From Rhodospirillales bacterium (GTDB lineage: Bacteria > Pseudomonadota > Alphaproteobacteria > BOG-932 > Roseiterribacteraceae), in the NCBI GenBank assembly GCA_003165335.1, contig PLTD01000127.1, positions 62,001-126,000 of the forward strand: a stretch of DNA of 64,000 nucleotides, written 5' to 3'. The notes beneath the pieces were generated by a model. It ran no database searches, was not told where the DNA came from, and saw only the letters and a program-made list of their open reading frames with translations. Position numbers and translations under genes: made by a program. Below are positions 41,628 through 49,513 of this stretch, in pieces. Position 1 is the first letter of the stretch; every line of letters starts with the position of its first letter.

Positions 41628-42083
41628 CTATTTCGTATCCAGGGCCGATTTTGGTTTGGGCATATCGGCCGCGCGACTCAAGATTTGGTGCGGGTCGGTC
41701 GGTTCGCTCCAGCGCTTTTTCTCCCACCCGTCGTCACCGACCAGCACCACACGAAAGCCGGTGTCATCGACATGGTAATGCTTACGCAACTCGCCGCCCG
41801 AAACGGTTTTCATGTCCGGCGGAGGCAGTTTCACCATATGGTCGCCGATAACATAGACGACATCGACATCTTCCGATTCGACCTCGCCGATATCGCGCTC
41901 CAGCTGCTGGTACTGGTCGATGAGCGATTTGTTGTTTTCGTCCGGCGCAAACACGAGAAGCATGCGGCCGCGTTGTGGGCCATCCCCATGTTTTTGGGCG
42001 ATGGCGCTGCCGGCTATCGCCGTCGCCAGCGCAAATGACAAGATGCCGAGACCGGCGGTTCGATTGAATTTCGAAAGTATCAT
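41628..42083 (-). CDS. exported DUF4174-domain protein
   Basis: A 151-aa protein with a signal peptide (residues 1-29, GSAIA-QK). The mature part RMLLVFAPDENNKSLIDQYQQLERDI, DVVYVIGD and FRVVLVGDDGWEKKRW follows the DUF4174 pattern, a small thioredoxin-like domain without visible active-site cysteines. It probably acts in the periplasm; function unknown. It lies 12 bases downstream of ppk2 and may be cotranscribed. Confidence 0.83.
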   Translation of the reverse strand: MILSKFNRTAGLGILSFALATAIAGSAIAQKHGDGPQRGRMLLVFAPDENNKSLIDQYQQLERDIGEVESEDVDVVYVIGDHMVKLPPPDMKTVSGGELRKHYHVDDTGFRVVLVGDDGWEKKRWSEPTDPHQILSRAADMPKPKSALDTK

Positions 42084-42095
42084 GATGCAGTTTCC

Positions 42096-42908
42096 CTACG
42101 GGGCGATCATTCCATTATGCAGGTAAGACTCGTCATAGGCGAAGACGATATTCGGGTTCGGCGTTAATAGTGCCTCATCGGGATCGGGATAACCCAGCCG
42201 CACAAGAAGATCGCGAATCAGATTGAGCCGCGCCTGGCGCTTGTCGTCGGCGCGAACGACGATCCAGGGCGAGAGCATGCTGTGGGTGCGTGCGAACATG
42301 GCGTTTCGCGCGCGGCTATAGTCCTTCCAATGCTTCGTGGCCTGCGCGTCGATCGGGCTGATTTTCCATTGTTTGAGGGGGCTGTCGCGGCGTGCCTTCA
42401 GCCGCTTTTTCTGCTCGTCCCGGCCAATATCGAGATAATATTTGACTACAGCGATGCCGGAACTGCTCAGCAATGCCTCCAGGTCCACGACCGCGGTCAT
42501 GAATTCCTCGTATTGCGCGTCGGTACAAAACCCCATCACATGCTCGACACCCGCGCGATTATACCAGCTGCGATTGAACAGGACCAATTCCTGGGCAGCG
42601 GGCAGATGGGCGATATAGCGTTCGAAATACCATTGGCTTGCTTGACGGTCGGACGGTTTCGGCAGGGCGACGACACGCGTTTCACGCGGGCTCAGATGCT
42701 TGGTAATGCGTTTGATCGCGCCATCTTTCCCCCCCGCGTCGCGACCTTCGAGGATGATCAGAATCTTCCGGCCCAGATTGATTACGTCCCTCTGCAGTTT
42801 GACCAGCTCGATCTGCAGCTTGATCAACATTTTTTTGTAATCGTCATGACCGATCTCAGGGATCGCCGGGATCGGCAGACGGGGCGGGGGCGTTAGTTTC
42901 TTCGACAT
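42096..42908 (-). CDS. ppk2: polyphosphate kinase 2
   Basis: Transfers phosphate between polyphosphate and nucleotides. The 270-aa one-domain PPK2 has Walker A GRDAGGKD (55-62), the Walker B-like DIGRDEQKKRLKARRDSPLKQWK region with lid residues, and VLFNRSWYNRAGVEHVMGF. Length and motifs fit class I/III single-domain enzymes. It is transcribed towards the DUF4174 gene and away from a short tandem repeat upstream. Confidence 0.94.
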   Translation of the reverse strand: MSKKLTPPPRLPIPAIPEIGHDDYKKMLIKLQIELVKLQRDVINLGRKILIILEGRDAGGKDGAIKRITKHLSPRETRVVALPKPSDRQASQWYFERYIAHLPAAQELVLFNRSWYNRAGVEHVMGFCTDAQYEEFMTAVVDLEALLSSSGIAVVKYYLDIGRDEQKKRLKARRDSPLKQWKISPIDAQATKHWKDYSRARNAMFARTHSMLSPWIVVRADDKRQARLNLIRDLLVRLGYPDPDEALLTPNPNIVFAYDESYLHNGMIAP

Positions 42909-43003
42909 GCGGGCTCATCTATCCGTTCAACCGCCAAGAGATTGCGGCGGAAGCCTCTCCAACACCAGTCTAATTATATCTTCCGACCCGGCGCTGGGGA
43001 AGC

Positions 43004-43034
43004 GAGGGGGCCTGTGAGGGGGCCTGTGAGGGGG
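43004..43034. repeat. 12-base tandem repeat, 2.6 copies
   Basis: GAGGGGGCCTGT occurs at 43004-43015 and 43016-43027, followed by a partial GAGGGGG at 43028-43034. It lies in the ~200-base gap between ppk2 (minus) and the acidic protein gene (plus). Confidence 0.9.
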
Positions 43035-43111
43035 TGCTTCAGAAGGTTGACGTAGGCGGTACAGGCATGAGATGGAAAACCAACTCGAACATAAAGGAAA
43101 GTTGTCGTGAA

Positions 43112-43384
43112 GTGAGCACGATAGCCGAAAATTGGAAGCTGATTTTCTTCGCCGAAGGCGACGACGCCGCCGAATATCTCGACCTTCTGGATGAAGAGGA
43201 CGAGGCATCGGTCATCGATCAGATCGTCGGCGGAAAATTGGACGAGATCGAAGACGACGACATCGCCGAACCGGACGAAGAAGACGATATGTTCGAGCAC
43301 GAAGATGGCTATGTCCTCGTCTATAGCCGGCAGTTGGAACGGCTTTGGCTCTATGAGCTGACCGACCTTGAAGATCCGTTCTAA
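43112..43384 (+). CDS. small acidic protein of unknown function
   Basis: A GTG at 43112 with AAAGGAAAG upstream gives a 90-aa protein; in-frame starts at 43067 (ATG) and 43034 are alternatives. It begins with AENWKLIFFAEGDDAAEYL and then becomes very acidic (DLLDEEDEA, DEIEDDDIAEPDEEDDMFEHED), ending in VLVYSRQLERLWLYELTDLED. There is no signal peptide or membrane segment. It converges on the FAH gene with a four-base overlap. Function unknown; the charge suggests a nucleic-acid mimic or a metal/protein-binding role, which is speculation. Confidence 0.6.
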   Translation: MSTIAENWKLIFFAEGDDAAEYLDLLDEEDEASVIDQIVGGKLDEIEDDDIAEPDEEDDMFEHEDGYVLVYSRQLERLWLYELTDLEDPF

Positions 43385-44223
43385 TCGGCGATCAGACGTG
43401 CTTCCTGGACGCCGAGTCCTTCGACGCAAAGCCTGACAATGTTTCCGGGCTGCAGGAACTTCGGCGGCTTCTGACCCATGCCTACGCCGGGCGGCGTGCC
43501 GGTGGCGATAATGTCGCCGGTGCGCAGTGTGAAGAGCTGACTCAAATAGCTGATCAGAAAGGCGACCCCGAATATCATCGTGCCGGTGTTGCCGTCCTGG
43601 AAGCGTTTGCCGTCTACCTCCAGCCACAGGTTGAGGTTTTGCGGATCCGCAACCTCGTCCGCAGTCACCAACCAAGGGCCGATGGGGCCGAAAGTGTCGC
43701 AGGCCTTACCCTTGACCCATTGCCCGGTGCCTTCGCTCTGGAACGCGCGCTCCGAGACGTCGTTGATGGTGCAATAGGCTGCGACGTGGTTTAGCGCCTC
43801 GGCTTGGGTGACATATTTCGCCGGCTGGCCGATGATGACGCCGAGTTCGACTTCCCAGTCGGTCTTGGCCGATCCGCGCGGAATGCGGATATCGTCGTTG
43901 GGGCCGACGATACAGTGTGTCCCCTTCATAAAAAGGATCGGCTCGCGTGGCGGTTTTGCGCCGATTTCCGCCGCATGGTCCGAATAATTGAGGCCGATGG
44001 CGAGAAATGCGCCCGGCTTGGCGATCGGCGGCCCAAGGCGGGGCTTGCCCCGCACCGCGGGCAGGGTGGCCGGGTCGATAAGCGTCAAGCGGGACAGGCT
44101 GTCGGCAGCAAGCGACGTGGGGTCGATATCCGGGATGGCGCCCGACAGGTCGCGGATAATGCCATCGCGGTCAAGAAGCCCGGGCTTTTCGAAGCCGGGT
44201 GGGCCGTAACGCAAAAGTTTCAT
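43381..44223 (-). CDS. fumarylacetoacetate hydrolase family protein
   Basis: A 280-aa FAH-fold enzyme that cleaves or hydrates beta-diketo-type ring-cleavage products. Metal-binding acids are visible: the Glu pair in KTDWEVELGVIIG and the Asp in GYC/TINDVSERAFQ, plus GDIIATGTPPGVGMG. It is close to 2-hydroxyhepta-2,4-diene-1,7-dioate isomerase or fumarylpyruvate hydrolase types. It follows the GST gene by three bases, and FAH+GST pairs often act together in maleylpyruvate/gentisate or homogentisate degradation; the exact pathway is not shown here. Confidence 0.9.
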   Translation of the reverse strand: MKLLRYGPPGFEKPGLLDRDGIIRDLSGAIPDIDPTSLAADSLSRLTLIDPATLPAVRGKPRLGPPIAKPGAFLAIGLNYSDHAAEIGAKPPREPILFMKGTHCIVGPNDDIRIPRGSAKTDWEVELGVIIGQPAKYVTQAEALNHVAAYCTINDVSERAFQSEGTGQWVKGKACDTFGPIGPWLVTADEVADPQNLNLWLEVDGKRFQDGNTGTMIFGVAFLISYLSQLFTLRTGDIIATGTPPGVGMGQKPPKFLQPGNIVRLCVEGLGVQEARLIAD

Positions 44224-44226
44224 CGG

Positions 44227-44922
44227 TCAGCGCTTCTCGAACTGTTTTTTGCCATACAAAATCTCACGAGTCTTCTCATCCATCTTTTCCGGCGGCGGCG
44301 CCTGCCTGTCCTTCAACAGCGCCATGCCGCGCTGGACGCCGGGGCCGGCCGCCATGGTTGCCTGCCAGCGCACCACATTCGGAAAATCGTCAACCGGAAT
44401 TTCCAACCAGGGTGCGGCCAGAGTCCAGGGATAGGACATCATATCGGCGATCGTATATTTTCCGGTGATGAATTCCTTGTCGGCAAGCTGCTTGTCCAGT
44501 ACGCCGAAAAGCCGCTTCGATTCGTTGGTATAGCGTTCGATCGCGTATGGAATCTTTTCCGGAGCGGCCCGCTTGAAGTGGCCTGCCTGCCCCAACATGG
44601 GCCCCAAACCACCCATCTGCCACATGACCCATTCGGCTGCCTTATAGCGCGCGTGCGGCTCCAGCGGCCAGAACTGGCCGGTCTTCTCGGCCAGATACAT
44701 CACAATCGCACCCGATTCGAAAATCGACAACGGGCCGCCGATGGCATCGTGGTCGACGATCGCCGGCATCCGGTTATTGGGGCTGATCTTCAGAAACGAC
44801 GGCTCGAATTGCTCTCCCGCACCGATATTTACCGGCACGACATTATAAGGCAGCCCAGTCTCCTCCAGCATGATCGAAACCTTATAGGCATTGGGCGTGG
44901 GCCAGGCGTAGAGATCGATCAT
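44227..44922 (-). CDS. glutathione S-transferase family protein (Nu-class/YfcG-like)
   Basis: A 231-aa GST with an N-terminal thioredoxin-like domain (TPNAYKVSIMLEE, NRMPAI cis-Pro, ESGAIVMYL glutathione motif) and helical C-terminal domain with TIADMMSYPW. Similar to the GST at 2281-3003, with which it shares IMLEET, the ESGAI and LAEKTG segments, so they are paralogues. It may act as a glutathione-dependent disulfide reductase or isomerise ring-cleavage products ahead of the adjacent FAH protein. Confidence 0.91.
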   Translation of the reverse strand: MIDLYAWPTPNAYKVSIMLEETGLPYNVVPVNIGAGEQFEPSFLKISPNNRMPAIVDHDAIGGPLSIFESGAIVMYLAEKTGQFWPLEPHARYKAAEWVMWQMGGLGPMLGQAGHFKRAAPEKIPYAIERYTNESKRLFGVLDKQLADKEFITGKYTIADMMSYPWTLAAPWLEIPVDDFPNVVRWQATMAAGPGVQRGMALLKDRQAPPPEKMDEKTREILYGKKQFEKR

Positions 44923-45086
44923 CGAAGACTCCGGGTTCTGTTAGGGCCACGCGTTTATGTAGGCAGCACAATGTGCATCGACTAGTCTAGAAGTTAAGAC
45001 TGCTTCGCGGCGCGAACGCCGGCGCAGTCGATCGGTTGCAACCCGACCGAAAAATTCTTGGGAAATGTCCAGTCAGAGGGAAATTC

Positions 45087-45338
45087 ATGAGGCAATTGAA
45101 ATTCGCAGCAGTGGTCGCCGTCATTGTGCTGGCCGGCTGCAATTCTGTCGGCGTCTTCCCCGCGCAGAACGGAAAGCCGTGGAACGACGTCGACGAGAAC
45201 GGCGTACCGCTGGGCAAAGGCGGGGCCGAATGCAAATATCAGGCTAAGGCCAGTTCCGCGGCCGTCACCGGGATCGCTCAGCAGGCGGATGTTGCCGGCG
45301 ATCTCTATGAACAATGCATGCGCCGCCGCGGTTACTGA
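45087..45338 (+). CDS. small lipoprotein
   Basis: An 83-aa protein with a clear lipobox VLAGC (Cys18) after a short signal sequence. The mature part NGKPWNDVDENGVPLGKGGAECKYQAKASSA contains further Cys residues and ends in LYEQCMRRRGY, a typical pattern of small alphaproteobacterial envelope lipoproteins. AGAGGGAAA precedes the ATG. Its end overlaps the MFS gene on the other strand by seven bases. Function unknown. Confidence 0.8.
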   Translation: MRQLKFAAVVAVIVLAGCNSVGVFPAQNGKPWNDVDENGVPLGKGGAECKYQAKASSAAVTGIAQQADVAGDLYEQCMRRRGY

Positions 45339-46690
45339 GCGAGTTTCTCCAGCAAGGGCTTCCTGCCGAACCAGAAGGCGACGGCGCCCAAGGTCGGAAA
45401 GATCGCCGCCACCAAGGCCAGCGAGTAGCCGACCATATTGTCGTCGTGGAAAATATGGGTGGTGGCGAAGCCGATGGCGCTGGGACCGAATGCGAAGCCG
45501 ACAAAGGCGGCAACGGCCAGGAACAGCGACGAGATCAGTCCACGCATACGCACCGGTGTCAGGATTTGTAGCGCCGCCGCCACGATTCCGATGATTGTAT
45601 TTGAGAAGGCAAGGCTGATCGCGATCAGCGGGAAGCAGATCCAGGGTGACGTCGATGACGACCCTACGGCGCCGGTGACGGCGAACGCGAGGCAATAGCC
45701 GACCGATACCAGATAATGCCCGTCGGGCCGTCCGCGCGCCACGAGACGATCGGAGAGCCATCCGGCGAAAAGACCGCCGCCGATGCCGAAAACAAGGGTC
45801 GAGATGCCAAGGAACATGCTGGCCTGCCCGACGGTCAGTCCGTAAACGCGTTCAAGAAACGTCGGATACCAAGCGTTGCAGCCATAGCCGTACATCGCCA
45901 GCAGCCCCATGCCCATGAACAGTCCGGCATAGGCACGGATGTTGGCTCCAAAGAATAACAGCGCCTCCCCGATTGTCGGCTTGTTTTCCGCCTCAACGGT
46001 GGACACGTGCCGTTTGGGTTCGGCAACGACGAAGATCGCCAGCAAAGCCAGCAGCAGACCAGGAAGGCCGATTGTCAGAAAGACGGTCTGCCAGGGCCGC
46101 GTCATGCCGATCACAGGAATGTCGATCGAACCGATCGCTGCGATCGCGGTTACGACCTGTCCGCCGATGACCAGCGCCAAACCCGAGCCGATCGGAATGC
46201 CCAGGCCGTAGAGCGACAGCGCCCTACCGAGCTTGTCCTTCGGGAAGATGTCGCTGATCAACGAATAGGAAGCCGGCGACAGCGTCGCCTCGCCGATCCC
46301 GACACCGATGCGCGTCAAGAAAAGCGAGGAAAAGGAGGTGGTGAGTCCACAGGCCGCAGTCAGCAGCGACCAGGCGGTGACGCCGATAACGATGACGCCC
46401 TTACGCGACCAACGATCGACGAGGACGCCGATCGGCAGGCCCGCGATCGAGTAGGTGCCGACGAAAGCCAAACCGGTCAGCAACCCGTATTGGAAATCGT
46501 CTATCTTGAAGTCGGAGCGGATGGGTTTGACCAGAAGGGCGAGAATCTGCCGGTCGATAAAGCTGGAGGTATAGAGCACCATCAGGAAAACGACGGTCAG
46601 CCAGGAATAAAGCAAATTGGGCCGGGCCGAATCGTTCACCACGATTTCCGGCGTAACTGCCTCTGGCGGTAATTCTGTCGCAAACGTCAT
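45332..46690 (-). CDS. MFS transporter (spinster-like)
   Basis: A 452-aa transporter with 12 helices. SFIDRQILALLVKPI in helix 1, GVLVDRWSRKGVI in loop 2-3 and RIGVGIGEATLSPASYSLISD in helix 4-5 are typical of the spinster-like branch of the major facilitator superfamily, common in sphingomonads. The ATG at 46690 has GGAGGA seven bases upstream and is preferred over the GTG two codons earlier. Downstream neighbours on the same strand are FAH and GST, but a divergent lipoprotein gene separates them. Substrate unknown, possibly an organic acid or aromatic compound. Confidence 0.9.
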   Translation of the reverse strand: MTFATELPPEAVTPEIVVNDSARPNLLYSWLTVVFLMVLYTSSFIDRQILALLVKPIRSDFKIDDFQYGLLTGLAFVGTYSIAGLPIGVLVDRWSRKGVIVIGVTAWSLLTAACGLTTSFSSLFLTRIGVGIGEATLSPASYSLISDIFPKDKLGRALSLYGLGIPIGSGLALVIGGQVVTAIAAIGSIDIPVIGMTRPWQTVFLTIGLPGLLLALLAIFVVAEPKRHVSTVEAENKPTIGEALLFFGANIRAYAGLFMGMGLLAMYGYGCNAWYPTFLERVYGLTVGQASMFLGISTLVFGIGGGLFAGWLSDRLVARGRPDGHYLVSVGYCLAFAVTGAVGSSSTSPWICFPLIAISLAFSNTIIGIVAAALQILTPVRMRGLISSLFLAVAAFVGFAFGPSAIGFATTHIFHDDNMVGYSLALVAAIFPTLGAVAFWFGRKPLLEKLAQ

Positions 46691-46848
46691 TCCCACTCCT
46701 CCGGGCTCAACCGGTGATTGCTGCGAGATCGCTTCTGCTCGGCGATCTTGGGTGTTGAGCCCGGCGCAACCTAGTCATGTCGGGGGATACCCGGCAAGCG
46801 GATTTCGTCCCGGTTCGCAGACTGATTTGTAGCTTTTACCGGTGCCGA

Positions 46849-47631
46849 TCAGGTGATAACGCGCAGCTCTACCGGCGGCATGTCGTCCACTTCGAAGACC
46901 AGGACATCGCCCGCCACCGGAAACTGCGTTTCGATGATGCTTCCGGTAATCACCGGCTGTCCGGCCTTCAGGCTCTTGCCGCGCTTGCCCAGATGGCCGA
47001 TCAGCCAGACCATGACATGGAGCGGATTGCCGCCCATCGTCTCGCGCGTCGTGCCTTCCTTGGTGACCTTGCCGTTGACCTTCAGCCGCCCGGCCCGGTT
47101 CTCCAACACCAGGTCGACCGGCCCCGGCGGGCCGATGACGATGCCGCCGTTCCAGCTATTGTCGGAAACGAGGGATCTGGCATCGAGCCTGGTCAGATCG
47201 GCGCCGCGGTCCTCGACCAGCTCATAGGCACAATGGATCGAGCGCAAATTGCGGCGGACATCGTCGATTGTGCATTCGCCCGCCATATCGCGGTCCAGCA
47301 CGACGCAGATTTCCGTTTCCATGCTGAAGCGCACATAGTCGGACAGGTGGACCGTGTAGGGCGACTGGTGGATGCGGTTGCTTAAGACCTGACCGGCGCA
47401 GGGATGGTCGATCTTCAGCCAGTCGCGCGTCGATTTGGAGGTCAGGGCGATCTTGTAGCCGCCGACCTCGGTTCCCTGCGTCTGGCAGAGCAGAGCCACA
47501 TAGGCGTCCTGCACGTCGTTGGCGTCGTCCAGCGTCGGGACCCGTTCGGGGAAATTGGCGAAGGTTTCCTTCCGCGCGTGCTGCCCCAGCAAATCATGTG
47601 CGATTGCTTGGACTTCGGCCTTGCTGAGCAT
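46849..47631 (-). CDS. 2-keto-4-pentenoate hydratase/2-oxohepta-3-ene-1,7-dioate hydratase family protein
   Basis: A 260-aa protein of the MhpD-like hydratase/decarboxylase family, the FAH-fold group acting on meta-cleavage products. Marks: VGGYKIALTSKSTRDWL, FSMETEICVVLDRDM with the metal-binding Glu pair, the AYELVEDRGADL segment and NGGIVIGPP. The ATG at 47631 with GGAAGGAAG upstream is chosen over a longer frame. It is divergent from the SDR gene. Together with FAH, GST and SDR it hints at an aromatic or cyclic compound pathway that is not complete in the window. Confidence 0.85.
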   Translation of the reverse strand: MLSKAEVQAIAHDLLGQHARKETFANFPERVPTLDDANDVQDAYVALLCQTQGTEVGGYKIALTSKSTRDWLKIDHPCAGQVLSNRIHQSPYTVHLSDYVRFSMETEICVVLDRDMAGECTIDDVRRNLRSIHCAYELVEDRGADLTRLDARSLVSDNSWNGGIVIGPPGPVDLVLENRAGRLKVNGKVTKEGTTRETMGGNPLHVMVWLIGHLGKRGKSLKAGQPVITGSIIETQFPVAGDVLVFEVDDMPPVELRVIT

Positions 47632-47735
47632 CTGCTTCCTTCCCCGTATATAATGGCGTGCTATTTCAACTGGCGCGCCGTGCATCAACAATGTCATCGT
47701 CGGCCGGGTCGGACAAGCGGCTAGGGGAGGGAACT

Positions 47736-48524
47736 TTGGATCTGGGATTGAACGGTAAAGTCGCACTGGTTTGCGCCTCGAGCCACGGGCTGGGTTTCGC
47801 GACCGCGCATCGTTTGGCGCGCGAAGGTGCGTCGGTTGTCGTCTGCGGCCGAGACGCCATGGCTGTCGACGCGGCGCGGCAGCGCATCGAGGCCGACGGC
47901 GGCAAGGTGCTGGGCATTCCCGTCAATCTCTCCGACGCGGCCGAACGCGTCAGGCTGGTCAAGGAAATCGAAGCGGGCCTTGGGCCCATCGATATTTGCG
48001 TGCTGAATACCGGCGGCCCGCCGGTGGGCACTTTCGAAACGCTGACCCTCGACCAATGGCGGGATGCCTATGACCTGCTGGTGCAGTCTGTCGTGCATCT
48101 CGCCCAACTGGTGCTGCCCGGCATGGCTGAGCGCAAATGGGGCCGCGTGCTGGCAGTGACCTCCTTCGTTGCGCGGGAGCCCGCGAACTTGATGGTGTTG
48201 TCCAACAGCCTGCGCGCCTCGGTGAACGGCCTGATGCGAACGCTCGCCAATGAATACGGGCCGCACGGCGTCACCGTGAACAGCATTCTGCCAGGCTATA
48301 TCCTGACCGACCGGATGCAAAAAGTCGTCCGTGCCCAGGCGGAAGCCCGAGGTCTGCCGCCGGATCAGGCGCTGGATCCCATCGCCAACAACGCAGCGCT
48401 GAGAAGGGTGGGCCAGCCCGACGAGTTCGGCAATCTGGCCGCGTTCCTGGTCAGCGAAGCCGCCAGCTATGTGACGGGGACCGCCATCACGATCGATGGC
48501 GGTCTGTCACGCGGAGTCTATTGA
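47736..48524 (+). CDS. short-chain dehydrogenase/reductase with atypical active site
   Basis: A 262-aa SDR: the cofactor loop ASSHGLGFA replaces the usual TGxxxGxG, then CGRD (NADP-type), LNTGG (NNAG equivalent) and a C-terminal ASYVTGTAITIDGGLSRG. In the active-site window the catalytic Ser (VTSF) is followed 13 residues later by Ser (LSNSLRASVNG) where Tyr is expected, and Arg where Lys is expected. The start is a TTG at 47736 behind AGGGGAGGGAA. It ends four bases before the 3' end of the Coq4-like gene. Reaction unknown. Confidence 0.85.
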   Translation: MDLGLNGKVALVCASSHGLGFATAHRLAREGASVVVCGRDAMAVDAARQRIEADGGKVLGIPVNLSDAAERVRLVKEIEAGLGPIDICVLNTGGPPVGTFETLTLDQWRDAYDLLVQSVVHLAQLVLPGMAERKWGRVLAVTSFVAREPANLMVLSNSLRASVNGLMRTLANEYGPHGVTVNSILPGYILTDRMQKVVRAQAEARGLPPDQALDPIANNAALRRVGQPDEFGNLAAFLVSEAASYVTGTAITIDGGLSRGVY

Positions 48525-48527
48525 CGG

Positions 48528-49400
48528 CTATTCCGCAGCCATCGCCATGGCGGCATGTTCCGGGCGCGGGTCTTCGCTGACCGTGGTGGTCCAGCGCCAG
48601 GTGCCTGACGGAATGGTCGGGGTGATGCCGTATTCGGCCCGGATATCGCTGATCTGCGTGTTCACCAGGTCGCGATAGGGCAGCATCATCAGCGGCATTT
48701 TCCAGTTTCGGCCCTGTTCGGCGCCGAAATCCTCGGCATCCAGCTCGATCTTGAAACATTCGGGATAAAACAGCCCGCTCTTCATGGTCGTCTTGGCTTT
48801 CAGGTAACTCCCGACCCGGTTGAAGAACGCCGCCAATTCGGGCCGGAAATATCGGTAATAGGCGCGCGTGTTGGCCGCCAGCAGCGCGATTTCGCCGGCA
48901 TGGTCGGTTTCAAAGCTGGTGATCAGATGCTCCATGTCGTGCGTCAGCGCGCGCTGTTTCAGGTAGAAATCGAATTCGGTCTCGATCTTCATGCCCTGGA
49001 AGAACAGGTCCATGTTGTAGCCGCTGTTGGCCATAAAGTCGTAGATCACCGAGCCCAGAGTGCCCGGGGCGCAATCCTTGACTTCCTCGACCTTGAAATC
49101 CGCAAATTGCCGTCGTTTCAGCCACGCCCTGAACTCTGGCAGCCGCTGCTTTTCCTCCTCGAACAGGCGCAGAATTTCTGCGTGGTTTTCCAGCCGGTGC
49201 AGAATCTGCGCGACTTCGGGAATGAAGGCGGTGTTCGGCATGTCGGGGCCGTTCCGGCGCAGCATCTCCTGCGCGATCAACTGGCGCAGCGCAGGGTCGT
49301 TCAGATAGGGCGAGGACGAAACCAGCGTTGAACTGTCGGTCGTGATCTTCTTGATCGAGCCGTTGAAATAATCGAAGTCTGCCTGGCTGACTTCCACCAT
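48528..49400 (-). CDS. Coq4-family protein
   Basis: A 290-aa protein with the Coq4 metal-binding motif HDxxHx11E: His154-Asp155-x2-His158 and Glu170 in LTHDMEHLITSFETDHAGE. It has the helical Coq4 core (SVIYDFMANSGYNMDLFF, PYRDLVNTQISDIRAEYGI) with an N-terminal extension of ~30 residues. Eukaryotic Coq4 acts in coenzyme Q synthesis; a ring-decarboxylation role has been proposed. Bacterial homologues are often outside ubi operons, as here. GGAGGAG precedes the ATG. A promoter and a large operator-like dyad are directly upstream. Its real substrate in this genome is unknown. Confidence 0.85.
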   Translation of the reverse strand: MVEVSQADFDYFNGSIKKITTDSSTLVSSSPYLNDPALRQLIAQEMLRRNGPDMPNTAFIPEVAQILHRLENHAEILRLFEEEKQRLPEFRAWLKRRQFADFKVEEVKDCAPGTLGSVIYDFMANSGYNMDLFFQGMKIETEFDFYLKQRALTHDMEHLITSFETDHAGEIALLAANTRAYYRYFRPELAAFFNRVGSYLKAKTTMKSGLFYPECFKIELDAEDFGAEQGRNWKMPLMMLPYRDLVNTQISDIRAEYGITPTIPSGTWRWTTTVSEDPRPEHAAMAMAAE

Positions 49401-49454
49401 GATCGTCTCCTCCGGTTGCGCGCTCCCGGCGAAGTGCCGTCGAGTGCGTTAACT

Positions 49455-49485
49455 TTACATATGTCTAGATTATAGACGAATGTAA
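49455..49485 (-). promoter_or_regulatory. 31-base interrupted palindrome over the -10 box of the Coq4-like gene
   Basis: TTACAT (49455-49460), AT, GTCTA (49463-49467), GATTA, TAGAC (49473-49477), GA, ATGTAA (49480-49485): arms match at 11 of 13 positions. On the minus strand the centre reads TATAAT (49474-49469), a perfect -10 box about 70 bases before the ATG at 49400. The size and symmetry fit a TetR- or GntR-type repressor operator. No regulator of this kind is adjacent. Confidence 0.7.
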
Positions 49486-49513
49486 GGCAATCGAGCCGGG
49501 TGCGACATGATGG

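Noticed and set aside
43004-43034. The short tandem repeat as a CRISPR-like array
   Set aside because: Unit is 12 bases with no spacers and no cas genes nearby.
44984-45001. AGTCT-N8-AGACT dyad between the GST and small lipoprotein genes
   Set aside because: Short arms, no second feature such as a promoter overlap, and it does not extend; too weak to list.
46691-46848. The 158-base gap between the hydratase gene and the MFS gene
   Set aside because: I looked for promoters, hairpins and small frames and saw nothing that stands out.
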